A stretch of DNA of 8,464 nt from NCBI GenBank assembly GCA_002342805.1, contig DDQW01000011.1, positions 1 to 8,464 of the forward strand. The letters are read 5' to 3'. The stretch is from Clostridiales bacterium UBA2432 (GTDB lineage: Bacteria > Bacillota > Clostridia > Lachnospirales > Vallitaleaceae). Under the pieces are notes generated by a model that made no database searches, had not been told where the DNA came from, and saw nothing but the letters and a program-made list of their open reading frames with translations. Shown here one piece after another: positions 1 to 6,250 of the stretch. Both the position numbers and the translations under genes were made by a program. Position 1 is the first letter of the stretch, and every line of letters starts with the position of its first letter.

Positions 1-25
1 GATATATCTATAATAGTTATACGAA
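1..25 (-). other. Start of a possible attC site (R'' side only, cut by window edge)
   Basis: The minus strand reads TTCGTATAAC about 20 bases after the stop codon of the 163-residue gene. GTATAAC (16-22) is close to the RYYYAAC inverse core that opens an attC site. Ten bases (16-25) are exactly the reverse complement of the cassette start at 3236-3245, as expected when both ends of one cassette form R''/R' in its circular form. The L boxes, loop and R' would lie outside the window, so this rests on the complementarity and position alone. Confidence 0.42.
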
Positions 26-41
26 GCTATCAACGGAAGCT

Positions 42-533
42 CTAGTATACCTGTAAGTGATGCTCTTTACTATGCTCCAAGCCATTATCATCCTTCCATG
101 TTGTCGTTACAGTAACCTTTGGTGGCGTTTCCATAACAACCATGACAATCTCTTCATAACTCTTACCTGGTTCTAGTACTTCAAATGGTGATTTTCTTTT
201 CATAAAAATACGTTCCTGCTCTTTAGGTGCAGTAAAATTAACATTGTATGCATTCGCACCACCTGAATTCCAAATCTTAATCCTATACTCCTTATTAGAC
301 ATCTTATAAATCCTTGCTTCCACTAAAGTACTCTCTTCTTGTTCCTTTTTCTTTTCTATCTCTTCTATCTGATATCTTTTTATCTGTTCTTCCAAATGAT
401 TAATGCGTTCTTGATTCGCAGTGGACTTTCTAGAATTAAAATAGGATAGTATTGATAGACCTATAGCAATTGTTGGAAATCCATACTTCACGATGTCAAT
501 TAGTACTTCCCGTATAATACTCCAATCACCCAT
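42..533 (-). CDS. Small membrane-anchored coiled-coil protein, unknown function
   Basis: This is a 163-residue protein I do not recognise. Residues about 9-32 form one hydrophobic segment (GFPTIAIGLSILSYF) that likely anchors it in the membrane. Residues about 39-72 are rich in E, K, Q and I with heptad-like spacing (INHLEEQIKRYQIEEIEKKKE) and should form a coiled coil. The remainder, about 73-163, looks like a small all-beta domain (repeated short strands, GGANAYNVNF, KVTVTTTWKDDNG), resembling the Ig-like or CARDB-like modules often found outside a membrane anchor. No signal cleavage site is seen. The ATG is preceded by GAGGTG at five bases. It lies 13 bases after the zinc-ribbon gene, so the two are probably co-transcribed. 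The topology is not certain. Confidence 0.8.
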   Translation of the reverse strand: MGDWSIIREVLIDIVKYGFPTIAIGLSILSYFNSRKSTANQERINHLEEQIKRYQIEEIEKKKEQEESTLVEARIYKMSNKEYRIKIWNSGGANAYNVNFTAPKEQERIFMKRKSPFEVLEPGKSYEEIVMVVMETPPKVTVTTTWKDDNGLEHSKEHHLQVY

Positions 534-546
534 AATCGCACCTCTA

Positions 547-810
547 TTAAAACTTTTTAAACATTTTTTTCAGTTCCTTCTCGACTTCTGAAAAAGCTTC
601 TTTCTCCAAATCCTCCATATTAGCATCAATCAAGCCGGAATTGTTCTCAAAAAGTTGAGCCTTTGAAAATACAGCCCCACAATCAGAACACTTATACTCC
701 GTACTATCATTCGATTCAGTGACGTTAATATCTTTGCCATCAACCCTAGAAAATTGGTCATTCGCACATACACAACATCTAAGTGAAACCTGTCTTGATA
801 AATCCTTCAT
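547..810 (-). CDS. Small zinc-ribbon protein (ECs_2282-like)
   Basis: This 87-residue protein starts at the ATG at 810 (MKDLSRQ), which has AAGGAG five bases upstream. An in-frame GTG at 831 would add seven residues but would place that Shine-Dalgarno sequence inside the coding region. Residues 12-15 (CCVC) and 41-44 (CSDC) give two CxxC pairs about 25 residues apart, a zinc-ribbon arrangement. The C-terminal third is acidic then basic and helical (MEDLEKEAFSEVEKELKKMFKKF). The pattern of a CxxC followed by NDQF, a second CxxCG and a lysine-rich helical tail resembles the small putative zinc-binding family named ECs_2282 in E. coli; I am recalling this, not searching. Function is unknown. It is the first gene of a likely two-gene unit and lies just downstream of the group II intron. 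Confidence 0.8.
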   Translation of the reverse strand: MKDLSRQVSLRCCVCANDQFSRVDGKDINVTESNDSTEYKCSDCGAVFSKAQLFENNSGLIDANMEDLEKEAFSEVEKELKKMFKKF

Positions 811-815
811 ATCGT

Positions 816-821
816 CTCCTT
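816..821 (-). promoter_or_regulatory. Ribosome binding site deciding the zinc-ribbon gene start
   Basis: AAGGAG on the minus strand lies five bases before the ATG at 810. It is about 17 bases downstream of the intron's 3' end, so splicing or intron insertion leaves translation initiation of the gene untouched. Confidence 0.75.
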
Positions 822-837
822 CTTTTTGCACTAGTTG

Positions 838-882
838 ATAGGTCGGGTAAGTCAGAGGGATTACTCCCTCGTTCTCCCCTAA
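838..882 (-). ncRNA. Group II intron domain VI and 3' end
   Basis: Directly after domain V, the minus strand folds as a stem around CGAGGGA / TCCCTCTG with a short GTAA loop, then ACTTACCCGACCTAT. An unpaired A a few bases before the 3' end would be the branch point. The exact bulged A and the final base are not settled by eye. Confidence 0.65.
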
Positions 883-916
883 GAACCGTACGTGAGACTT
901 TCACCTCATACGGCTC
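883..916 (-). ncRNA. Group II intron domain V
   Basis: The 34-base hairpin opens GAGCCGTATG and closes CACGTACGGTTC around a GAAA tetraloop region (GTGAAAGT). This is the near-invariant catalytic domain V of bacterial group II introns, including the AGC-type catalytic triad region (GAGCCG) and the two-base bulge on the 3' side. It looks intact. Confidence 0.92.
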
Positions 917-1617
917 AGGCTATCTATAATTAACCCTTTACGGGTCAACAAGCAACTCGTCGTTTCCTATAGTATGCATCATATTCCTTTAAATAAGGAT
1001 TCGCTTCAAATTTTATCAGCACATGTCGCTTGATTTTTGTATCACTTGCAAATACTAGCTTTACTTTATCTGTCTTGAATATCCAATCTCTTGTATCCTC
1101 TTGATGAAAATACCGTTCTTTCCTCCAATGCTTCGATTTCATGCTGTGTCTGTGTTTCGCCCATTTCCACAAGCTGTAGAACACATATTTATCTATGGTC
1201 TGAAATGCTTTCTTTGCACACGAAGTTCTGTGGTAATTGCACCAACCTCGAATCACTGGATTGAGTTGCTTTATCAGAATCTCCTGTTTTTGCATCAGAT
1301 TCTTTCGCACGATTTTTCCAATCTTTTGGCAAATATTCTTTACTGATTTCTTTGAAGGTGCTATGATAAACTTAGTTTTGAACTTCCTGAAATTCCACCC
1401 CAAGAAGTCAAATCCTTTGATGTCTTCTTTTACTTGATGCAATATTTCTTCATTGTTTGCCGTTATGATAAAATCATCTGCATAAATGATGGTGTGAATT
1501 TTATGGATATCTACTTTCCTTGAAATATTCCCATTTGCATTCATGCTATACTTCTTGGCCAGCATTTCTGCTATTCCATTCAGTGTTATGTTTGCAAGTA
1601 TTGGCGATATAATTCCA

Positions 1618-1646
1618 CCTTATGTAGAGATAAACGTTATGCCGAG
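1618..1646 (+). repeat. Left terminal inverted repeat of the 335-bp element
   Basis: CCTTATGTAGAGATA followed by four variable bases and TTATGCCGAG (1637-1646). It matches 1896-1924 in inverse orientation at 26 of 29 positions; all differences lie between the two conserved blocks. Confidence 0.8.
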
Positions 1647-1702
1647 ATACAACCTTGTAAGTTAGTATTGAACAACATCTTTATTCGCTAAACTCGGCAT
1701 AA
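1637..1702. repeat. Module A: paired inverted TTATGCCGAG, 66 bp
   Basis: TTATGCCGAGATA at 1637 and AACTCGGCATAATA ending at 1704 face each other across a 46-bp unrelated spacer. Module B at 1841-1905 has the same outer motifs and almost the same spacing with a different spacer sequence, so the spacing itself seems conserved. Confidence 0.7.
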
Positions 1703-1840
1703 TAATTTCACATTACAGAGATTTATTAACCAAAATAAGTATAAAAATAGCCTGTAAAACTGCTAAACAAGGATTAAGTTTGGGGATTTTTGATGATATC
1801 TATGATATTTATCAAATTTAAGTGCCTAAACATGAATGTA

Positions 1841-1905
1841 TTATGCCGAGATAATTGTGTGTGTGTTGTCTATTTGCAACGAAAATCAGGTTTAACTCGG
1901 CATAA
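1841..1905. repeat. Module B: paired inverted TTATGCCGAG, 65 bp
   Basis: TTATGCCGAGATA at 1841 and AACTCGGCATAATA ending at 1907 enclose a 45-bp spacer with a short GT run. The right half is part of the right terminal inverted repeat of the element. Confidence 0.7.
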
Positions 1906-1924
1906 TATCTATCTCTACATAAGG
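1896..1924 (-). repeat. Right terminal inverted repeat of the 335-bp element
   Basis: CTCGGCATAA, a variable stretch, then TATCTCTACATAAGG. It is the inverse match of 1618-1646 with three mismatches. It is followed at once by the palindrome at 1926. Confidence 0.8.
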
Positions 1925-1925
1925 C

Positions 1926-1951
1926 GGCTTATGCCGAGCTCGGCATAAGCC
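1926..1951. repeat. Perfect 26-bp palindrome, GGCTTATGCCGAG and its reverse complement
   Basis: Each 13-base arm ends in the TTATGCCGAG motif and the arms touch without a loop. This looks like two element ends joined head to head, or a full dyad binding site for a recombinase. It abuts the restored maturase codons at 1952. Confidence 0.85.
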
Positions 1952-2927
1952 TCCTTGTGGTGTTCCTTCTCTTGTTGGATACAAGTCTTTCTTATGCATA
2001 AATCCTGCTTTTAAAAATTCTTTTAGAATTCCCTTGTTCATGGGGATGTTTTTCAGCATCCACTCATGAGATATATGGTCAAAACATCCTTTGATGTCTC
2101 CTTCTAAAATCCACTGTCCACTTGTTTTCCTACCTAGACATTTGTATAGATACTCTTGCGCATCATGACAGCTTCTGAATTTTCTAAACCCAAAAGCCTT
2201 CGTCGACAAAATGCTCTCTGCCACCGGATCTAGGGATAGTGCATGTAATGCTTGCATACATCGGTCAGTCATGGTTGGTATTCCCAAGGGACGTTGGTTT
2301 CCATTCGCTTTCTTTATATATGTCCGCCTTAACGGCTTGGCTTTGTATCCTTTATTGCTCAGTTGGATTGCACCTTGATATTTCTGAGAATCTTTTCTCC
2401 ATATGTCGCCATCGACTCCGGGTGTCTTTTTCCCTTTATTGCCCATAACCTTTTTCACTGCCAATAGTTTTGCATAATATGATTTTACCAGCAAGTATTG
2501 TAGGATTTTCACTTGATTGAACCTTCCTTCTCTCGCTGCTTTTGCTATCCGTGACTGAAGTCTATTCACTTTAGTTTCTACTACAGTTCAGTTGATTTGT
2601 CGCCATTTCAAACCATTGTCTACAGATGCCCGCTTTTCGCTTTTTGGCTTTTCTATATTCATAAAGTTTCAGTCCTTTCATCGCTTTGATAACCACACAT
2701 GAAGTCTGCATCCTTTCGGATTAGAGCAAATGTTGAACTCCTATCCGGTTCATTACTCGCCGGCCTTCGCTTTCTCATGTTTTCCTTTACCCACTGAATG
2801 TTGTACTTTCCTTACGAAAAGCCTACCTCACGGAATTCATTGGGCTTACCCAGTTCCATACATTAACCAATTCATATCACCTTAGATTCCATCTTTACTC
2901 CGGAGACTTGTATCCACTTGTCCAACA

Positions 2928-2935
2928 ATACGAAA
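2928..2935 (-). other. Intron EBS1, pairs with IBS1 at 3235-3242
   Basis: TTTCGTAT in the loop of a GTCCAA/TTGGAC stem (2920-2946) in domain I is the exact complement of ATACGAAA, the eight bases preceding the intron. This is the standard exon-recognition contact. A possible EBS2 is AACGT at 2995-2999, which could pair with ACGTT just upstream of IBS1; that one is weak. Confidence 0.75.
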
Positions 2936-3238
2936 AGTTATTGGACTCATCTCCCACCTTTTGGTCACAGCGTATCAGCCTTATTTCGCTATTCACGTTT
3001 AACGAAGCTTGCAATGGTTCATTTAATTTAATCATAGTGATATATTTACCCTGACAGTCCATCCGCTTTAGGCTGGCAGATTTCCCATGTTGTCCCTACG
3101 GCTTAGCACCCCATCGTTACCAATGACGCACCCATAGGTAGAGTTTCACCAAGTGGATAGCGAAGTCCAAAGGTCTTTCGACTTAGACAGCTTAATATAT
3201 GGCTTACCACTTTTATTTCAAGTGCTGGTCGCACTTTC

Positions 3239-3310
3239 GTATAACGTTCTCGCAATTGCCGTCGTGGTCATCATCGCAGTCTGTGCATGATGGCAATTGT
3301 TGTGTTAGAT
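3239..3310 (-). other. attC-like integron recombination site (72 bp)
   Basis: On the minus strand the site runs R'' ATCTAAC (3310-3304), spacer ACAA, L'' CAATTGCC, a loop, L' GGCAATTG, spacer CGAGAAC, and R' GTTATAC (3245-3239). R'' fits RYYYAAC exactly; R' fits GTTRRRY except one position. The L boxes are perfectly complementary over eight bases, and the loop contains a further ATCAT/ATGAT stem (3270-3274 with 3287-3291). The arm spacers are unequal (4 and 7 bases), as in the single-strand hairpin recognised by IntI. It lies between two genes of the same orientation. The intron starts four bases past R'. A folding-based attC search would settle it. Confidence 0.65.
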
Positions 3311-3475
3311 ATTGCCCTACCTATCCGAGAAACGAAACCACGGACGGCGTAGTGACGACTCAAATGACAACTTCAAACTCAATTACAAATTTCAATTTAA
3401 CGGGCTGACGCTAAATAATATTAGCTCAGACTTCAATATTAAATTGCCATAACTACCACTAATAAACAAACCACA

Positions 3476-5710
3476 TTATAAAAAGTAATTATCTACTTCT
3501 TTTTCAAGTGATGACATTGCACCACGAAAACTATCCATTTCATTATCAGTTATTTCAGAAGCATGACAATCAGATCTCAAATTATTAATTATTGTAAAAT
3601 ATGACATAATAACTTGTCTAGATTTTGAAAATAGATTTTTAAAACACTGTCCCCAATTCTTTTCAATCATCTTACCCAATTGACTAAAATATATTTCACA
3701 TTTATCTGTATTAAATAAATCAGTGTAAGTCAAATGAGAATACTTGTCCTTTAAAATCTGACGCATACTTTCTAACACTTTTTGTTTTGCAGCACCACCA
3801 TAATTTGCTTTCAACTGGTTTTTAACAATTATTCTTAATTTAGGTTCAATACGATTTCGACGCTCAGAAATTTCAGCCCATTTCTCATCAGTAGATAGAC
3901 ATAATTTTTTATACGAAAATTTACGTGAAAGATAATTCTTTAGTATTTCAATTCTAAAATCTAATACATTTTTATTATTTTCAATTATTCCATAACCAAC
4001 TAAATGTGATATCAGTAAAGGATTTTGATTTAAAATATCTTCAGCTGATAAATTTTCAAGGGCCAACTCTTCTAAAAATTTATTTTCTTCCGGATAGTAG
4101 TCAATTAATACCGTTAGTATGAATTGACAGTAATTATCTGCTGAATTTTGAACGAATGTAGGCATAACTTTATTATATATCGCATTTTTAATCTCAACAG
4201 GCTTTGACATTCTATTATCTAGAACATATTTATTCACAGCACTACAAAAATGTCTTATCAAATATGGATGACCACCAAAATCTTGTGTTAAACTTGCACA
4301 AACTATATCATTAAATGATAATCCCATATATCCTCCGAGCTTATTAACCATTTCTTTTGTGTTTTCAACATCAAATGGGGCAATATAGCTATCCGATTTA
4401 AGCTGATTGTATAATGGATTGGGGTGTCCATTAAAAGACACAGTTTCAATCGCTGAAGGGTTAGTTCCCGCAATAATAAATGTAAATTTATTTCCCATTT
4501 TATGAAAATTACTTCTTATAGTCTGCCAAAACTTTACAAAATCATGTCCCGTTTTCCAATTTTCATTTAATGATAACTCTGGAGTTATTTGTTCAATTTC
4601 ATCAAATAATAATAATATATCATTTGATGCACGCTTGCTAATCAATTGTAAATCTTCATTAAACAATCGATTGGCATTTTCTTCAGTATACAATTCAATA
4701 GTATTCTCTAATTCTTTATCTATCAAAGAGTAAATCTTCTTAATAATAACAAATAATGATTTATTCCATGAATAATGATATAAATCTTGACAATCTAAAA
4801 ATATACACAATGAATCTGTTATATTTAATGCTCTTTCTATAGCTTGTAAAATCGAAGTTTTTCCACTTCTCCGCAGTCCAAAAACACCAGAGTTTTCAGC
4901 ACTATTATGTCTATTAATTAATTCATGAATATATTCACGTCTACCAAAAAAATAAATATCCTTCTTTAAAGGTGATTCAAATGCAAATAGATCCCTATCA
5001 TAAAAATGTGTTCTAAATCTATGTGTTATAAGATCTGTTTGATCACTAATTGACAGTTCTGAAAAGGTAAAAGGTATTATTACCTGCATCTCCACATCAT
5101 GTTTTAATATATCATGTATTTTTTCTACTACAGAACAATCTTTACTAACAATAATACTACATATCTTATCTATTCTAAATTTCTGTTCATTCCTTTTGTA
5201 GATTTCAGATATTGCATCCAATGTTCTTGGCTCAAATGAATCATAATCACTGAAAACAATAGTTATTTCTCTTGTTAAATTAAATTGTTCACCAAAAAAA
5301 TCCGTTGGCTTAACTAAACAATAACGATAATCACTTGTTTTTCCCAAATGTAATGTAGAACCACCATTAGTTATATAAAAAGTCTTACTTAAAACAGAAA
5401 TAATTTTTCTCTCCTCAACAGAAAAATGATCGCCTTTAAACATTGGGTTAATACCTGCTGTTGTCTTCTGCTTTTTCATAGAATTAGTTCTATTCAATTC
5501 ATCAATTTTTTTATATGTTTTATAGATAGAAATAGCTTGAAATTTATCACCTTTTTTTATATTTTCAAACTCTACTAAATCACCTTCATATAATGAATCA
5601 ATCTTGCAATTAATAAGTTGCGAATAGTGAAAAAAATAATCTATCTTGTCATTCCCCACAATAAAACCATATCCATTATGTTTTTTTATATATGTTATAT
5701 TACCTTTCAT
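3476..5710 (-). CDS. Cold-shock-like domain / STAND-type P-loop ATPase / HEPN-like protein, possible defence or stress effector
   Basis: This intact 744-residue protein has ATG at 5710, with GAGGAG eight bases upstream. Residues 1-65 resemble a cold-shock domain, with the RNA-binding patterns GYGFIV (13-18) and YFFHYSQL (25-32). Residues about 85-245 form an unassigned alpha/beta domain (REITIVFSDYDSFEPRTLD, IIPFTFSEL). The ATPase core follows: FFGRREYIHEL (254), Walker A GLRRSGKTS (278-286), Walker B ILLLFDEIEQI (365-375, acidic D370/E371) and FIIAGTNPS (411-419). GGHPYLIRHF (479-488) and a winged-helix-like stretch to about 597 follow, as in archaeal-type ATPase_2/STAND proteins. The C-terminus (about 605-744) is helical, with NLRSDCH (710-716) in the place of an Rx(3-6)H HEPN motif. 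HEPN assignment is tentative. It lies 39 bp after hsdS on the same strand. RNA sensing coupled to ATPase and a HEPN nuclease is inference, not shown. Confidence 0.85.
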   Translation of the reverse strand: MKGNITYIKKHNGYGFIVGNDKIDYFFHYSQLINCKIDSLYEGDLVEFENIKKGDKFQAISIYKTYKKIDELNRTNSMKKQKTTAGINPMFKGDHFSVEERKIISVLSKTFYITNGGSTLHLGKTSDYRYCLVKPTDFFGEQFNLTREITIVFSDYDSFEPRTLDAISEIYKRNEQKFRIDKICSIIVSKDCSVVEKIHDILKHDVEMQVIIPFTFSELSISDQTDLITHRFRTHFYDRDLFAFESPLKKDIYFFGRREYIHELINRHNSAENSGVFGLRRSGKTSILQAIERALNITDSLCIFLDCQDLYHYSWNKSLFVIIKKIYSLIDKELENTIELYTEENANRLFNEDLQLISKRASNDILLLFDEIEQITPELSLNENWKTGHDFVKFWQTIRSNFHKMGNKFTFIIAGTNPSAIETVSFNGHPNPLYNQLKSDSYIAPFDVENTKEMVNKLGGYMGLSFNDIVCASLTQDFGGHPYLIRHFCSAVNKYVLDNRMSKPVEIKNAIYNKVMPTFVQNSADNYCQFILTVLIDYYPEENKFLEELALENLSAEDILNQNPLLISHLVGYGIIENNKNVLDFRIEILKNYLSRKFSYKKLCLSTDEKWAEISERRNRIEPKLRIIVKNQLKANYGGAAKQKVLESMRQILKDKYSHLTYTDLFNTDKCEIYFSQLGKMIEKNWGQCFKNLFSKSRQVIMSYFTIINNLRSDCHASEITDNEMDSFRGAMSSLEKEVDNYFL

Positions 5711-5749
5711 CAGTACATCTCCTCGTATTTAACTCTTCTATGAAATTTG

Positions 5750-6250
5750 CTAAAAATACTTTTGCATCAATGAATCATATAGATTCTGTATTTCATCCAA
5801 TGACTTTTGAACTTCTGATTTTAATCTATCAACCTGTTGGACGAATTCGCCAAACTGATTTTGTAACTCTATTTCTTGATATATAACTTCTAATTGTATC
5901 AAAGTACCAACATTTAAACCGGGTTGTGCTACTCCTGACGCTAAGCGATTAAGATTCATCTCTCGTAACATGATGTACAACCAAATCTGATTCCACCCAA
6001 TTAATGATTTTGTAACGATAGCATGCTCTGTTGCATTAAACTTACCAGTTGCTAACTGAACGTTTCCACATAAAGCACCTTGTCTACCTATTAACGGGAT
6101 ATCACCTTCATGAGTATAATCATCAACATACCCTCTTATCCCATTTCCACCATAACATGGAAATAGTCCTTCTTCATATATTTCATTAATGTCTGCTGCC
6201 TTTTTATTCTTCCCCACTTTCATATTACATGCTTTACCTAATTCAATCAC
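5750..6250 (-). CDS. hsdS: HsdS second-half fragment (TRD2 and C-terminal spacer)
   Basis: This 166-residue open segment could be translated from the GTG at 6250, which overlaps the preceding segment's TGA by four bases (GTGA), allowing coupling. It starts at the beginning of TRD2 (IELGKACNMKVGKNKKAADI), contains PCYGGNGIRGYVDDYTHEG and PLIGRQGALCGNV, typical of this TRD family, then the helical spacer LQNQFGEFVQQVDRLKSEVQKSLDEIQNLYDSLMQKYF. Half-length S proteins with one TRD can work as dimers in some type I systems, so an independent product is possible, but without hsdM nearby this is most likely a decay product. Confidence 0.55.
   Translation of the reverse strand: MIELGKACNMKVGKNKKAADINEIYEEGLFPCYGGNGIRGYVDDYTHEGDIPLIGRQGALCGNVQLATGKFNATEHAIVTKSLIGWNQIWLYIMLREMNLNRLASGVAQPGLNVGTLIQLEVIYQEIELQNQFGEFVQQVDRLKSEVQKSLDEIQNLYDSLMQKYF

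Larger units (their letters stand above)
1617..1951. mobile_element. 335-bp non-coding insertion element with TTATGCCGAG repeats (MITE-like)
   Basis: The insertion interrupts the codon run for PQGG-IISP in the maturase, so its limits can be read from the protein to within a base or two. The host reads ...ATTCC before and TCCTTG after; a CC at both edges may be a 2-bp duplication. Imperfect 29-bp terminal inverted repeats (1618-1646 and 1896-1924, 26/29 identical) contain TTATGTAGAGATA and TTATGCCGAG. Two further TTATGCCGAG copies lie inside, and a perfect 26-bp palindrome follows the right repeat. The middle (1703-1840) is AT-rich, with no coding potential that I can see. No transposase is present, so it would need one in trans. 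Tyrosine-recombinase att-like sites are an alternative reading. Confidence 0.72.
945..2569 (-). pseudogene. ltrA: Group II intron reverse transcriptase/maturase, disrupted
   Basis: This is the intron-encoded protein, split into two open parts. The 5' part (2569-1952, GTG start) has the RT fingers: LQSRIAKAAREGRFNQVK, KTPGVDG, RPLGIPTMTDRCMQ, EGDIKGCFDHI and TREGTPQGG. A 335-bp insertion falls between the glycines of PQGG and the following IISPILANITLNGIAEML, which resumes at 1616 in frame and continues to 945. The 3' part has the catalytic YADD, then GFDFLGWNF, the thumb and the GIIM maturase region (LNPVIRGWCNYHR). Between YADD and GFDFLGWNF about 20-25 residues normally present (the RGLxLSxxKT motif) seem to be missing, an in-frame deletion. 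There is no HNH domain after the maturase. Read through the insertion, the 5' part would end after PQGG plus 17 foreign residues. Two independent lesions make RT activity very unlikely. Confidence 0.85.
838..3234 (-). mobile_element. Group II intron, chloroplast-like (CL) type, degraded maturase
   Basis: The intron begins with GTGCG (3234) and ends near ...CCGACCTAT (838), with domain V and VI just before the end. About 660 bases of structured non-coding RNA (domains I-III, 3234-2570) precede the maturase gene in domain IV. EBS1 (2928-2935, TTTCGTAT) sits in the loop of a GTCCAA/TTGGAC hairpin and pairs perfectly with the last eight bases of the 5' exon (3242-3235, ATACGAAA), which fixes orientation and the 5' boundary. 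The RT sequence fits the CL type with a GIIM maturase domain and no HNH nuclease. The intron lies in the same direction as the surrounding genes, at the start of a putative cassette. RNA splicing may persist, but self-mobility is unlikely because the RT is broken. The 3' boundary is accurate to a few bases. Confidence 0.85.
1..3244 (-). mobile_element. Putative integron gene cassette with two small genes, interrupted by a group II intron
   Basis: The segment runs from the recombination point in the attC-like site at 3239-3310 to the candidate attC start at the left edge. Without the 2397-bp intron it would be roughly 0.85 kb, a usual cassette size, with the first ATG about 40 bases after the core site and the last stop about 20 bases before the next R''. 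Both genes point the same way as the attC, as in most cassettes. There is almost no room for an internal promoter, so transcription probably came from upstream. The integrase gene is not in the window, so this remains inference. Confidence 0.5.

Noticed and set aside
16..30. GTTATACGAAGCTAT resembles a loxP half-site (TATACGAAGTTAT).
   Set aside because: Only one half is present with mismatches, and the cassette-end complementarity explains the sequence better.
811..831. Longer start (GTG at 831) for the zinc-ribbon gene, adding seven residues.
   Set aside because: The added codons contain the AAGGAG that serves the ATG at 810, and the added residues do not look like part of the fold.
1101..1437. 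Two plus-strand open frames of 66-81 codons inside the maturase gene.
   Set aside because: They are antisense to a recognisable maturase domain, have no ribosome binding site and show no family features.
838..3234. The intron as a group IIC-attC intron.
   Set aside because: The reverse transcriptase is CL-type, and the insertion point lies past the core site on the strand of the genes, not inside attC as for IIC introns.
3395..3401. ATTTAAC (minus GTTAAAT) as another attC core, preceded on the minus strand by GCGTCAGCCC.
   Set aside because: No RYYYAAC inverse core or complementary L box is found in the 100 bases upstream; it is at most a decayed boundary.
3199..3408. Plus-strand open frame of 69 codons across the intron end and the attC-like site.
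   Set aside because: It spans the intron boundary and a structured site, so it cannot be an old gene.
3420..3460. TAATATT/AATATTA stem after the ATPase gene as a terminator.
   Set aside because: The stem is all A and T with a 12-base loop and has no proper T run behind it, so it would be unstable.
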